Positions 19,550 through 31,754 of a DNA stretch of 64,000 bases are shown here, in pieces. The stretch spans positions 24,712,153 to 24,776,152 of the forward strand of contig NC_134028.1 of NCBI RefSeq assembly GCF_964204645.1. Reading direction: 5' to 3'. The notes beneath the pieces were generated by a model, which was not told the origin of the DNA, did no database searches, and saw nothing but the letters and a program-made list of their open reading frames with translations. How positions within the stretch are numbered: position 1 is the stretch's first letter; every line of letters begins with the position of its first letter. The translations under genes and the position numbers were made by a program. This DNA is from Tubulanus polymorphus (taxonomy: Eukaryota; Nemertea; Palaeonemertea; Tubulaniformes; Tubulanidae).

Positions 19550-21497
19550 CTTTTCATTATTTCAATATGTTTATAATAACTTCACCTGTACCACCATACT
19601 ACGTTTTTCGTAAAAAATTGGAGAGCTTTGTCGTCAGGCATTTTCACCGAACGCATTTTCGATTATCGATATCATAAGCCGTAAAAATATGACAAGCTAA
19701 AAACGGATCTTATTAGTGAACCATCCGTAAAATTCTTCTATCTATTAGCTCCGGATTTCAAACGTGATGATTTCGAACGGATGTTATGAAATTGCCATAT
19801 TAAATAGTTAAATATTCAAAATTGTATTTTTATCTGTAAAATACTATATTCAAGTGATAGACATGGTTGTGATAGACATTAATATGAATTCATGAATTTA
19901 TTTCAGCTACTCGTAGAGTTGCTAAGATGAGAACATTCTCCAAATACTGGGCTTATCGTAAAAACCCATGCCACAAAGCAATTTTCTGGGCAATTTTCTG
20001 GTACATATTTTAGGTATTCGCATTTTTTTTAAAGATTGAATAACGCCCAATGAAATAAACTAGACAATATTTAGACAATACCAAATACGTTACTTTCTAC
20101 CGGTATTCGAATTCGTTGTTCTTCTTTCTTTTAGACTGAATATCGCTCAATAAAATGAATTCGGTGCATCGTTCAAGCTACAATGTTGGACGAAACAGAT
20201 TTTGCTGAGTGATCCTGTCAATTTAGTGTGAATGGGAAGTTTATACTGATTTCCGGGCCGCGACGACAAATAGGGCTTAGAGTTTTCAGAATCGGCTTTG
20301 ATATATTCGAATGTAGATTGTTAATAGTTTTGTTGCTGTTTATAATTATAGTTATTGCGTTCAGTCTTCCGAGTAAAGAACGCCATTCATATTCACGATG
20401 GGATATTGGACCATTCTGGACATGCTGTAACATTCGACTCAAACAACAGTTCATTCTTTCGGGCCATTCTATATTTCTAAAACAGTGCCGTGCATATCGC
20501 GGGAAGGGGAGGGCAACTGCAGAACATAACCGAACTTTTTGGAAATATTATTGTCATCCAATAAAAATGTTATGTAGAATCCTTCATTTGAGACTGACAA
20601 GCATTTTGTTATAGACCTAACGGAGTCGTTGAAAGAATGCTAAGAACGACCTTGCGAACTCGTAGAAAAAAACACAAAACCTACATTCAGAATTATGATA
20701 CGGGACTGACTTCCGAATTTGCGAAATCAGGGCGGTCAAGTTTAAGCGTGGTTAATTCTGGAGGTCTTCGTAGGGGCCGGTTAGACCTATATTATTCGTA
20801 TTGATGTCGCTACCAATTAGCTAACGAGTTTATTCAGACGATTAGAACTATTAATTCCGGGAGAGTTAATTTTAATCGTCAGAGAGAGAGTCGCATGGTA
20901 AGATTATCTCTGAGCGTTGCTATAGTGCTGTTTGCTTTATATAGATTTTCTCCTACACCGGCACATACCCGACAAACCGCCGGCGCGCGATCGTTTTCCC
21001 GCCAAAACAAATATTTGCCCGCGAGCTCCAAGGAATCGACGAATTGAAATTTTCTATATTTTGTTCGATTAAAAGGATTTTGGAGCCTAATGTCAAATAA
21101 TTCACTTCTTTAGTTTACTTAAGTTTTTAATAATTTCAATCGTTATACACTTTTTCTTTTTCTTAGTACAAATGATTGCATGAATAGTTGAAAAATGATT
21201 TTTCCTTTTCATTTTCATTTCAAAATTTTCCAAAAGCCTCAACAATTTCTAAAAACTTTTAACCAACGGCGAATAAGGTTAAATGATTATGGTAGAGATT
21301 ATCTAGGGGATTATCGTTGGATTTAATCCGGTTTCGTCAGTTGTATAGACTGTTATATATGTTACTGGATTTTGTCACGGTTCAGTGATTTCCACCTGTA
21401 GCACGTCAGACATTTCAGAACGTATATAATGATAACAGTACCAGTATATTACAACCAGTAAAACCCGTGTGTGTAGCGGCTTGAATTGGCACAATTC
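19550..21497. other. Intergenic region upstream of the EF-hand gene
   Basis: No supported gene. Overlapping open frames near 20218-20614 on both strands have no known domain. TATATAA at 21423-21429 lies 69 bp before the EF-hand ATG and could be a TATA box, but the region is AT-rich. Confidence 0.4.
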
Positions 21498-24400
21498 ATG
21501 CGGCAAGTCACCGAGTTGTCAGGGACAACATTGACTACCAGCACGTCAACTAAATCAAGTTCGCCAGTCGGTGTTACCGCGTATCAAACTTCAAAAAACG
21601 GGCCCAAAACCGGGGCAAACATGGCCCAAGTTGGCGTAGCTTCGCGCCCGAATACGGGAATGAGTACATCTAGTAAAAAATTGTTGCTGCCGCAAATCGA
21701 GCATCCGCTATCGCGAATGTCGAATCCGGAAAATTTAGGAATACGCGGAACGTCTCGAGGCGGGGATAGAGCGCTGTCTAGATCGCAGTCTTTGATGGGT
21801 AATATTCGTCCGTTAGCCTCGGAGAGGGCTTACCCGGTCAGACGGTCTATCAGTCAGGCCGGTGGTAGACACTCGGTACTCAGTCAGAGCGCTCCTATCC
21901 ATCCTCTACGCGCTGATGCGATTCCGGAAGGAATTGAGGTCAAGCATGGAGATCCCTGCACGACGAGACTCCCTATTTTTGGTAAGTGTTCATTCGATTG
22001 CTTTATAGCTAGTTTCGTAAAGAAGTAAATGTATATTTACACGTTAATTCTCTTGTATTTTCTTTTTTGAAATTTGTCGATTTTTGTTACTATATCAACG
22101 ATATAAAATGTAACGATATTCTATTAATTGTATTGAGAATTCTTCAACGAGAAAAAGATATCTCACATGTTAGGAGAAAACCCAATGAATAGAAATTTAA
22201 GAAATCAAAAACTAAATTCAGCTATCAAAAGTTAAAAAAGGTGTGATGCACCTGACGATCAATCTAGAGAGTTCGAAACGTCGTGTCTTTCAAGTTTTAG
22301 ATTTTAACTTTTTGACAAATGAATTTCGTTTTTAATCTATTCAATTCCTGTAGAGTTAGTTATTCTACACATTTGAGTAAACGGGATTGTTTTTCTATTC
22401 CGACATGGCGCCAATGAATATCTTCATTTACAGAATTGTTGATTGTCCTGCGATTACACCAAATCAATTGATGCGAAAATATATATATATATCGACTTTC
22501 GACTTGCTGGGGAACAGCTAATTTTTCTTTTAAACATCGTACACGTTATAAAGATGAGGTCAAACATAAAATCGTCTATAGAAAATCACAAAGAACAAGT
22601 GCATTTCATTATTTGAGTATCAGGTTTTATTCAGTATAGCATTCTTAGTGTTTTATTGTACGCGTATGATTACGGTGTTTTATACCTGTTTGACTGAAAA
22701 ACTACATTTCCAGCGATTTTTTACCTATTTAGATATACATTATGTATGTTTATATACATCGCATTGCACGCAATACGACTCTGAACATGATTTCAGAGAA
22801 CGAGTCTTCAGCGCATCCAAAAGCAAATTAACCATTTCAAAGCGGTTCCCTATTCTTGACCAGAATTTACTCAACAGTTGGTTAAAAGTACTTATTAAAG
22901 TGAAAAATGCATTTTTTATGGCCACTATGTCAGGTTTCCACTCGTTTACCACTTTTTTAGTATCATAGCCCAAGGACATTTCTTTCAGAAGGGAGACACT
23001 CCTATAACCGTGTACTAAACTTCGTCCAAACATACGTTTTCGGCACACGTACTTGGTTTCAACCAATACATATGGTTACATTTGTCTGTATTACCTAATA
23101 TGCCAGGATGGTTGAACGAAATCATGAAAGAATTTATATTCAATGCCCGACCATGTTTTGTCAGACTTTTTCGATATGTTTTCTAAATATATAGTTATAA
23201 GATAGTTGTTACATCAGATATTCTGCACAGTTGGTGTTTATAGATTTCAGACTCAGCGATATCGACCAATCTTTTACAGTATTCATCGGGCTAAATCGAA
23301 GTTTTATGTCTCAATCAGGACTTTCTTTACTACATTTATATTCTGACACATCTAGGTGAATGGAGTGGCAAGGTTTGCCGTTAATTGCTGAAAGAATCAC
23401 CCGTCTCCAAAGGGCCGATTTAGGTTAACCATAAAAACGACGGTCAAGGTCGCACATCTCCTTCTTCGTCAACCTTACTGTACCAAGAAGCTTCCATCTA
23501 ACATGAACTGATTAAAAATGTTTCCAAATATAGGAACCGATAACGGCTAATGCAATGACTGAGTTTGCAAGTCTGTAGACGTCTGCCGCTGAAGTTCGCT
23601 GTTGACAGCTAATAATCCGTGGCTATGGCAATAATCAATTATTATATTAAAATCTCTCACAGGTGAAATTGTCCAATCGCCCATAAAGATAAATTGATCT
23701 AATTTGATATAGCAACAAAGCAACATTCGGAAATCTCATTATAATACAATGTGGTCACTATAGACCTTTGCAAACACTCATTATTAATGTCCATTAACTT
23801 TGATAATATCCTATACGTGTAATTGATATACTAGAATCCATGGCCGTGTATAGCATTTGGAAGTTCGGGGTGGGGCAAAAAACCCAAAAGGGCAGTTCAA
23901 CGCCGATATAACGATTCTTCTTATAGGCCCTAACAACAAACAACATGCATATAACAATGCTTGATCAGTCCCAAGTAAAAGAATTTCAATACGGACATAT
24001 TTTTAGAAAAAGCCCGGCACAAGGAGAGGCAAAAAGGGCACTTTAACCACAATTCTTAAACCGATCACATTGGGCCCAGGGACTTCGAATCTGATTCAGG
24101 TTTCTGTCTGGGAAGTACTCGGTCGAACAAGGTTCCTAGGTACACGTGTGTTAAATAGACAGTCATTTATCATCCATCTTGAGGCATACAATCTAATAAA
24201 TATAAGTGCTACGTGAAATAACCATTGCGTGATGCATTTATAGCGACGGGAACCGGAACATTGGTTATATCTGGTTTCCCGAAGTAGTTGCGAAGATGAC
24301 ACCATTCCAAATTACCTGCGAATTTCACGTGAAAGGCGATAGATCTGAATTAGCTTTGACATTTTCGCAGGACCAGTTTTTATTGAAAAAGTGAACCGTA

Positions 24401-27400
24401 AAAATATACGTGCCGTCCTTCTGTAATTTATGATTGCCTTTGAAAATGAAAAAAACCAAAATCAAAAGTGGGGTAATTTTTTATGAAATACAGTCAAATT
24501 CCGTTATAACGCCATCCTTTTTAATGTCACCGCTTAGAACGCCAACGCTTTTCAGAGAATAGATTTGTTGAATCTTACTAAAATTCAATGGAAATACCAT
24601 TCTTTATAACACCAAATTCATTATAACGCCATTTTTTCCAATGGTCCTAACAATATGGCATCTTAAAGGACTTTTACTGTATTAAGGATAACTAATCTCA
24701 GTAGAAGCGCGCTAAAATGCTTTTGCAATATACCAAATATCTTATGTTTCATTAGATCCCATGTTTTCTCTGGTGCGCTAATGCATTGCGTGGATCGTAT
24801 TTGCGACGCGACGGTGAAAATGCATCTGCGACATTTTTCAAATCTATAAAAATCACCAGTTCGGCTTATGGATTAAAAACGCCTGCGTCACATTCGTCTA
24901 TTTTCAGGCAGTCGAGCCGGTATTGGCACTAGAGACGGAGGGATGGAAAGCCGTATGTCATCGAGGTTGTCTATGGTATCACAAGCTCGGCTGGAAATTG
25001 ATGAGGTATGATGGATTCGTGATAAGTTAAGAAACAAAAAACAAACCGAGTGACATTTGACGACGCGCAGTAGAAGTTGCGTATACAGTCTGAGGGGATA
25101 AAAACAAGCGCTGAATAGGTTCTTAGTTCGTTTCATTCATTATAATCCTTGTAACAAATCCCTTCATAATAGCCGTAGAAAGTTGTATTATATCATATAA
25201 TGCAAACTATCGCGCATCATGGTGGTCGAAATGGTTGAATTCCCAATGTATGAAAAATATCTAATCTTAAGAATGCTTTATGGTCAAGGTTTATCCCTCG
25301 TGGTGAGAGTTCGCGTTACGGCGAAAATATATTTCAACATCTGATTGATCTATGATATTTCTTTTTGCTGTTGTAGTTGGAAGTTATGTTAAAAGAAAAA
25401 GTGCACAGCGGATTTTTCGAGATACGAAACCGATTCAAGATGAACGACCCGGAACAAAAGGGTAACGTTACCAGGTATAAATTTTCGTAAATTTTTTTAG
25501 AAAAATAATTTCAGCATGAAACGATTTAAAGAAATTTAATAATGAACAATTCTATTTATAAACAGGGAAGCGCTGGCTCGTATCCTGGTGTCGGTTCTGG
25601 CTCGAGCGATCAGCCAATCACAGTTCAATCGTCTGATGGACCGAATCGGTTTGAAGGAAAAGCAGATGGTCAGCTATACGGAATTCTTCAGCTGTTTCAG
25701 AGAGCCCGGGGACGGTGAAATTCCGCAATGGATGGACCCGGTACAACGACACTTCCAGGAAAAAGTGAACATGTCCGCTCAACAAGTTCACATGCACCTG
25801 AAAGAAAAGGCAAAGATGAAGTAAGTCAAACATGAAAGAAAATTCAAGGAAAGAAGATTTAAATGAGGAACTGTAATTGAGCTATAATGGATTTGAATAA
25901 TATTGTTTGTTTGTTGTTTGTAGTATGTTAGGTGTTGGAGAAGTTATAGACACCACTGGTAATTTACTAAAACCTGAATTCAGAAACATGTTACTCAAAG
26001 ACAATCTACCGATGGACGACGAAGAATTCGACAAGTTATGGGCCAAGTAAATATAATCTTAATCTCTGGAAATTTCAGTAATATTTTTAGCCTGGAGAGA
26101 ATTTCTAACGCCCGACTACAGCTCCATATTGAGTCCAATATCGAATTCTAACGTGTTGAAAATTTCGGTTATTCCAGGTACGACACACACGGAACCGGGT
26201 GCATCAAGGGTGAAACACTTTTGAAAAAACTCGGCGCTGGAAAGAAAAAAGAGGCCGCCGCACAGAAACCTAAACCAGCACAGGAAACAACAGGTAATTG
26301 CTGTCTGATTCAGACACATTTCTATGATTTCGCTGAGGTTGTTGATGAGAAATAACAGAATTCGTAGAAGTTCTATGCAAGTTGAATATAGTTTATAATT
26401 ACAAATCTATAAATATCCACAGCTTTAACTTAATTGTTTCAAATCTTGATGGATTCTTGTATTGTACAGTAACTATTGATAAGCAAATGTTCATACCGCA
26501 GTAGAACAAGTGCATCGGCCAATTAGTCAAACTTCTAAACATTTCGATCACCATGAAGAGATTTGCTCCGTCCAAAAAGCTCACGACATATGTATGAGGA
26601 TATAATGTTGAATACTTCCAGAAGGCCACTGTTGTAAAATTTCTTCAATACTACCATTTAAGACTAGAAGATTTGTTCAACTGCCAAAATTTTGAAAAAG
26701 CGAACATTTTCTTTCAGCTTCAGAATGCGGCGATGATAAGAGAACACCTCGTCGATTAGAGTTGGAACGTCAACAGTCGATCAACGTGGAAAACTGGCTG
26801 AAAAATAAATTCCGCGAAGGCTTCAGCGGCATGAAAGAAACATTCCAAAAACGAGACCCAGAAAATACCGGAATGGTGAGACCAATAGCAAATATGTTCA
26901 TGTTAGATCGGATAAATAGTGCACCCAACTCTTAGACAAACCCAGTCTAGACGGTGTATACTTATCGTTTCAACGTGATATGTCAACATGAAAATCACTT
27001 ATTGACAAACCTTATTCCCTTTTTTCTATCACCAGGTTTCGCACGACGTTTTCCTCGAAGTACTAGCCGAATACGGATTGAAATTAGATCGACCCTACAT
27101 ATATACATTCATGGCGAGATGCTGCGTAGAACTGCGACCACAAGGCGTGCCGTATAAAGATTTCTTGTACCGCTTTTTGGACCGAAGCGAAGCGGGAATG
27201 GCTCACAATATACTCTCAAATCCGAAACACAGGTGATTTCACATATTCCTCTATCAAATTGTTCACGCTAAAATATATCTTTATTGTAAGTTAAGTTTTT
27301 ATCGTAGATTCAAGGTATAGTTTTCTATACACGAAGCAGAGAGTTCAACGATTTAATCATCAATATTCTTTATCAATTGCCATTTTGTTCGTTCAGGTAC

Positions 27401-30400
27401 AATGAACGTGGAAGGTCAGCGACGAACAAATCAACGGTCAGCGCCATTGAAACGCAGCTGATGAATCTCTTCCAGAGAGATTTCCTGAAACTTTTAGGAA
27501 CTTTCCAGTAAGTAACGAACGCCTGTCTTGACCCAGCGGTCCGAGCCCAGAGAGTATTTTACATTAACGGGATCTTGAAATAGGAAATTGTCCTGTTACT
27601 TATTCGAATTTACTTTGATTTGATATGAAGTTCGTGTCCCTTAGGACCCCCCCCCACACCTAGGGACGAAATCGAGTTTTATTTTGAAATTGGAAAGTAC
27701 AAAATCTGTTGGTCGGACGAATTTGACAATTTCTTGGTTAAATCGAAACATAATATGGAAATTTCTGTTCCAGTTCGTTATAACATAAGGACAGTCACTC
27801 TCTACCTGCAAGGCCTCTCTCGACCTGCATGTTCATATTCTCTCTTGTAGCCAAATAGATAAATTTGGAACTGACGTCATCACTCAAGAGGAATTCCGCG
27901 CGGCAATCGAAAGCAAATTCGACCTTGAAATGACAGACGACGAATTCCGTAGTTTTGTCGATAAAGTGCCTCTAACTGACGATGGTCTCGTGAAATATGG
28001 CGACTTTATGTCACTTTTTGACACCAAGTAAGTTCCCATCTGACATTCAGTCATAGATATAGCGATCACTGATATTTGATAGTAACTTATCAACCCTAAC
28101 CGCAAAATGCGAATAGAAAATCTTCGAAACGAATCATAATTGAAGATGGAAAAAGGAATACGAAAATCAATGATAATATTAGTAAAATTCCAAAACCCAT
28201 GAGCTCCACAGAAAATCTTATAAAACAGTAAGTTGTATTTTGTTAAATGATATTTTTAGGGGTCAGGCGCCAAGTCTTTTTGATGCTAAATCCCATAAGA
28301 TACCCCTCGCCGAGTCAGACGACGGCGGTAGTGATGTCATCGAAGCGGAGGATCAGCTCGTAATGGAAGCCGAACCTACGAACGTCATTCACCGATCGAC
28401 TCCTGAACTTTTCAAACTAATTCGAGAAGTGATCAAAAACAATTATCAAGAAGTCGAGAGAAAGTTTCACGAATTGGATGAAATGAACACAGGACAGTTT
28501 ACACAGGAAATGATGTATCAACTGTTCAGAAAGTAAGACATGAACCAATCTCAAATTGAAAAATCTAGATTACCAACCTTGATATATATCTATCCTTTTA
28601 TTCCCTACTATTTAAATGTTTATTCATTTATACTTAATGTAAATTAATGAAAATATATCTGTAAGATTATTATCATAATGTAGTGGTTAAATAGAATATA
28701 ATGGGAGGTTTTGAGGAACTGTGCAAAAACCTGGACCACTTTATGCTTATGTTTAATGATCCATATTTTTGTCGTCGATTGATAGGTTTGACATGGCGCA
28801 GGAAATCACTCGTGGCGAAATTCGCGACATTTGGAAAACGTTCATAGTCAATCGCAACAAGACGTTGAACTTCTACGAGTTCGTGCGTCATTTCGGCTGG
28901 ACCCTGCGATCGGCGGCGTTCCCCAACGCTAAAGTATGTCCTCCCAGACGCGGGGATGCCGATTGTATGATGCGGTCCAGGAAGTTGAACGGCGTGTCCG
29001 ACATGTTACAAGACAACGTTAGAGCAAAGGTAAACGAAATAATTCGAAGAGAAAAGCTGTTGGATCTAATAGCAGAATAGGAACACTCGAACGCGTTGAA
29101 TAGATTTATGAAAGAAATTGTGTACAAATTCAAAAGCAAAATTCATCCAAATTAGAAATTAAAAACGGTGGATACTAGTTTTGAACTCTCTAATAAAGTC
29201 CTACACTGAAATTCTATGCGAAAAAAATTTGAAAATCCATTATGGTTTCGTTTAAAAAGAAATCATTACGGGACGTGGCTTCACTCACAATTCGATCAAA
29301 CCTGAAAATCACTGTTTCGTCGTTCGATAGGTTGATTATTTATGGGAGGATTTGAGACAGGAGTTTGTAGCTATGGATCCGTACGTCACGAATAACGTCA
29401 CACGGGAAGAGTTCCAGGATGTTCTCACTGAACTCAACATTCACCTCAGCGACTACGAACTGCAGCTTATATCGAAGAAATTTGATATGAAACGGGATGG
29501 CCGGTAAGAAAATCAGTCGTCATTTTGTCCTTTTGGCTGTAGAATCTTTTCTTAAGAATTCCTTTTTTAACCGAAAAATATCTTATAAGAGATTTTTGTT
29601 GTCGATGTTTATGTGAATAGTTTTTTCGTGAAAATTATATCACGCACTTTCTTACGCCATTTCTTACGCAGATTCTTTCACTTCCATGGGAGCGTTCCTA
29701 AATTACGTACCTCCATTGGGGGAGGGGGGTTACTGAATTTTGGTACAAAGTGGTACATGGGGGGAGGGTTCTCACTCAAATGAACTCAAATGAAAATAGC
29801 CGTTGGTGTTTTATTAGTGCCCGCATAATCTTTTTCGTAGGAATTCACCCTAACCCTAATTCAGATAAAAAATGGGAGATTTTGAGGTACGTAATTTGTG
29901 AACGCTCCCCATTTCACCGCAAAAAAATTCATTTTCTCATTTCTGTTTGAGATGCAATGTTTATGCAAATGATCTTATTCTGAAAACATTTGAAAAAAGA
30001 ACAAACCTTCCTGTGGATTTTGCAACCTTGGTGTCGGTAGAGTGGGCTTGAATCGGATTCCAGGAGTGATTATTCATTTCTAGTCGCCAAAAAATGTATT
30101 CCATCACGTTTGAGGCGCCCAGTGTCTAAATGTATTCATCTCTTTTTTAGAATTAACTACGTCGAGTTTTTGAAACCGTTTGCGTTAAAACGACAAGTAT
30201 GGCGTCACGGAAACAACATGTTATCGCTGTTAGCTCATCCGCAGTCAGAATTACCAATTCCCGATATTGTTGAACCTCCTCAGAAAGGGCTGCACGGTGT
30301 CACTGCCAAACTCAGACAAAAGGTACCCAGAAAATAGTTTCGATTGAATTTTAGAACTTTTTCGGATCTGTTTATCATAAGAATAGTAGAATGCTTAGGA

Positions 30401-31252
30401 AAAATTTGACGAGGAACCCGTGCCACCAGCTATCCCGCTAGATGGCGTGTGCTGGGAGATCTGCTAATCTTAAGAATAGTAGAATGCTTAGAAAAGATTT
30501 TACGAGGAACCCGTACCACCAGCTATCCCGCATAAATGCATCAATACAACTTTGAGTTTTAGCCACTTTCATATCAGAAATTAGGCAGATCATTAATTGA
30601 TAGACTAAGATTGATCTTTAGGATTCATGAAGATATATTCATCAATTTAGTTTGACAAATGAATTCCCGTGGTCGACCTCAGTAACCTGTCCGTAGTTTA
30701 GTTTCACGATCGGATATTTTCACAGTATTTATAATCCCATCCGATTATAAAAGCTTACTACCAACGATTAGGTCACTAACTAGTGGATGACCATAACCGA
30801 AGTTCGCCCTGAATGCACACAAGCGAACCTGATGGATCATCGCAAGTAAAAGTTTACCACGAGCGGAATCCTCGATTTCCACACTAGTCGAACAGTCCTC
30901 ATTCCCTAAATTGAAAGTTGATTGCCGAATCTGGATCTCTTAATTCGAGTAATGATCGGCGTTTATATTCATTATGAAATGAATCAACTGTTATGTTTTT
31001 TAGATGGCTGGAGATTGGAAAAATCTGCGAAGAGCGTTCAAAAAATTGGACGCCAGTAACCTGGGTTATCTATCACTCCCAGAATTCCGCTCCGTTCTCA
31101 AACTGGCTAACGTTGTTCTCGACGAGGACGAGGTATATCACGTGATGACGAGATTCGACGAGAATATGACCGGAAATATCGCCTATCAGCAGTTCCTCGA
31201 CGAAACGTTTAAAGTTCCGCCGTCGCGCGCATCCAACTCGCGAAAAGTCTGA
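21498..31252 (+). CDS. Multi-EF-hand protein, EFCAB6-like
   Basis: Sixteen exons: 21498-21981, 24908-25005, 25377-25474, 25566-25820, 25924-26046, 26178-26293, 26718-26875, 27036-27232, 27397-27507, 27851-28027, 28117-28227, 28260-28532, 28786-29029, 29331-29503, 30151-30322 and 31004-31252. Total 3039 nt, 1012 residues, in frame throughout. An in-frame TAG at 21474-21476 makes the ATG at 21498 the first Met. The first about 190 residues are Ser/Arg-rich and probably disordered. The rest is a chain of helix-loop-helix units with EF-hand-like loops: YDTHGTGCIKGE, DKFGTDVITQEE, DEMNTGQFTQEM, DMKRDGRINYVE (split between exons 14 and 15), DASNLGYLSLPE and DENMTGNIAYQQ. Most loops lack several acidic ligands, so few may bind calcium. 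The array resembles EFCAB6, which is shorter here than in human (about 1500). The orthology call is from memory and moderate; the EF-hand nature is firm. Confidence 0.85.
21982..24907. other. Long first intron of the EF-hand gene
   Basis: A 2.9 kb intron with a strong donor (GGTAAGTG) and an acceptor at 24906-24907. A minus-strand open frame at 22740-23066 (108 codons) shows no recognisable domain. The intron contains a pogo/Tigger-like MITE at 24489-24681. Confidence 0.7.
24489..24681 (+). mobile_element. Pogo/Tigger-like MITE with TA duplication
   Basis: It starts TA-CAGTCAAATTCCGTTATAA, a typical Tigger-like terminus, and ends GGACTTTTACTG-TA. Short inverted ends (CAGTNAAA) are flanked by TA on both sides, as in Tc1/mariner-pogo insertions. 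ATTATAACGCC recurs internally. No transposase frame. Confidence 0.65.
29688..29909. mobile_element. MITE with GGGAGCGTTC termini
   Basis: The left end GGGAGCGTTCCTAAATTACG and right end CGTAATTTGTGAACGCTCCC are inverted over about 30 bp. The trinucleotide CAT flanks both sides (29685-29687 and 29910-29912), compatible with a 3 bp target duplication. It sits in the intron between exons 14 and 15 of the EF-hand gene. Confidence 0.75.
30377..30540 (+). repeat. Tandem duplication of about 90 bp
   Basis: Two copies of a unit containing AAGAATAGTAGAATGCTTAG and CCACCAGCTATCCCGC lie in the last intron of the EF-hand gene. They differ by a few substitutions. Confidence 0.75.
30685..30773 (+). mobile_element. 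Short MITE, copy 1 (second copy at 50635)
   Basis: ACCTGTCCGTAGTTTAG at the left and CCAACGATTAGGT at the right are imperfect inverted ends. The interior GATCGGATATTTTCACA and CCGATTATAAAAGCTTAC is shared with 50635-50733. Confidence 0.7.
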
Positions 31253-31298
31253 GAATCGAAGGATGAATCAAGTTATTAGATTTTCGGTCATGGTTTCT

Positions 31299-31754
31299 AA
31301 AGCCCAACGCACACGACACGGGAAAAAACCTTACTTTGAAACCTGAATAATGTTTCGTTTGATCGATTGCGAGTAAAACTTTTACTCAAAAACGTTTTCT
31401 TTTGTGAAAAACTGTTTTCTGTTTTGATGAAGCAAACGTTTTAGTAAATTAATAGTGATTGTTATTCAATTTCTATAGCGCCCTTTCCACTGATACAATA
31501 TTCAACAGTGCTTTTCATTGAATTGGTATTATTAATCCCAGCCTAAACTCTTACCAGTCATCTCTGCTTGTGGCTAGGTACACGCGAGCATGTGCTAGGC
31601 GCTCAGGAGTCATCTATCAGATCAGGTACCCATTTACTACTGGGGCGATGAGGATAAGTGTCTAACCCGAGAACACGATCGGGCTTCCCGGAGTCAAACG
31701 CTCCAACCACTCGTCCACACCGCTCCACTTTCGTCGTCGTGTGCGTTTGGTTTA
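31299..31754 (-). mobile_element. AAGCCCAACGCACAC TIR element, copy with nested insertion
   Basis: AAGCCCAACGCACACGACAC at the left is mirrored by GTCGTGTGCGTTTGGTTTA at the right. Read in reverse, its interior (CTTCATCAAAACAGAAAAC, TTTTGAGTAAAAG) matches the left part of the element at 45475-46024, so both belong to one family. A tRNA-SINE-like segment is nested inside. Confidence 0.75.
31575..31727 (-). mobile_element. tRNA-SINE-like sequence
   Basis: GGTACCCATTTACTACTGGG, CCCGAGAACACGATCGGGC, GAGTCAAACGCTCCAACCAC and CGTCCACACCG follow the order of a tRNA-like SINE body common in marine invertebrates. The tRNA-like part reads on the minus strand. It is not an intact tRNA. Confidence 0.55.

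Noticed and set aside
20218-20614. Overlapping open frames on both strands
   Set aside because: No recognisable domain on either strand and no credible promoter or splice context. The plus-strand frame starts from a non-ATG codon.
22740-23066. 108-codon minus-strand frame in the EF-hand first intron
   Set aside because: Starts from a non-canonical codon in AT-rich sequence and matches no family I know.
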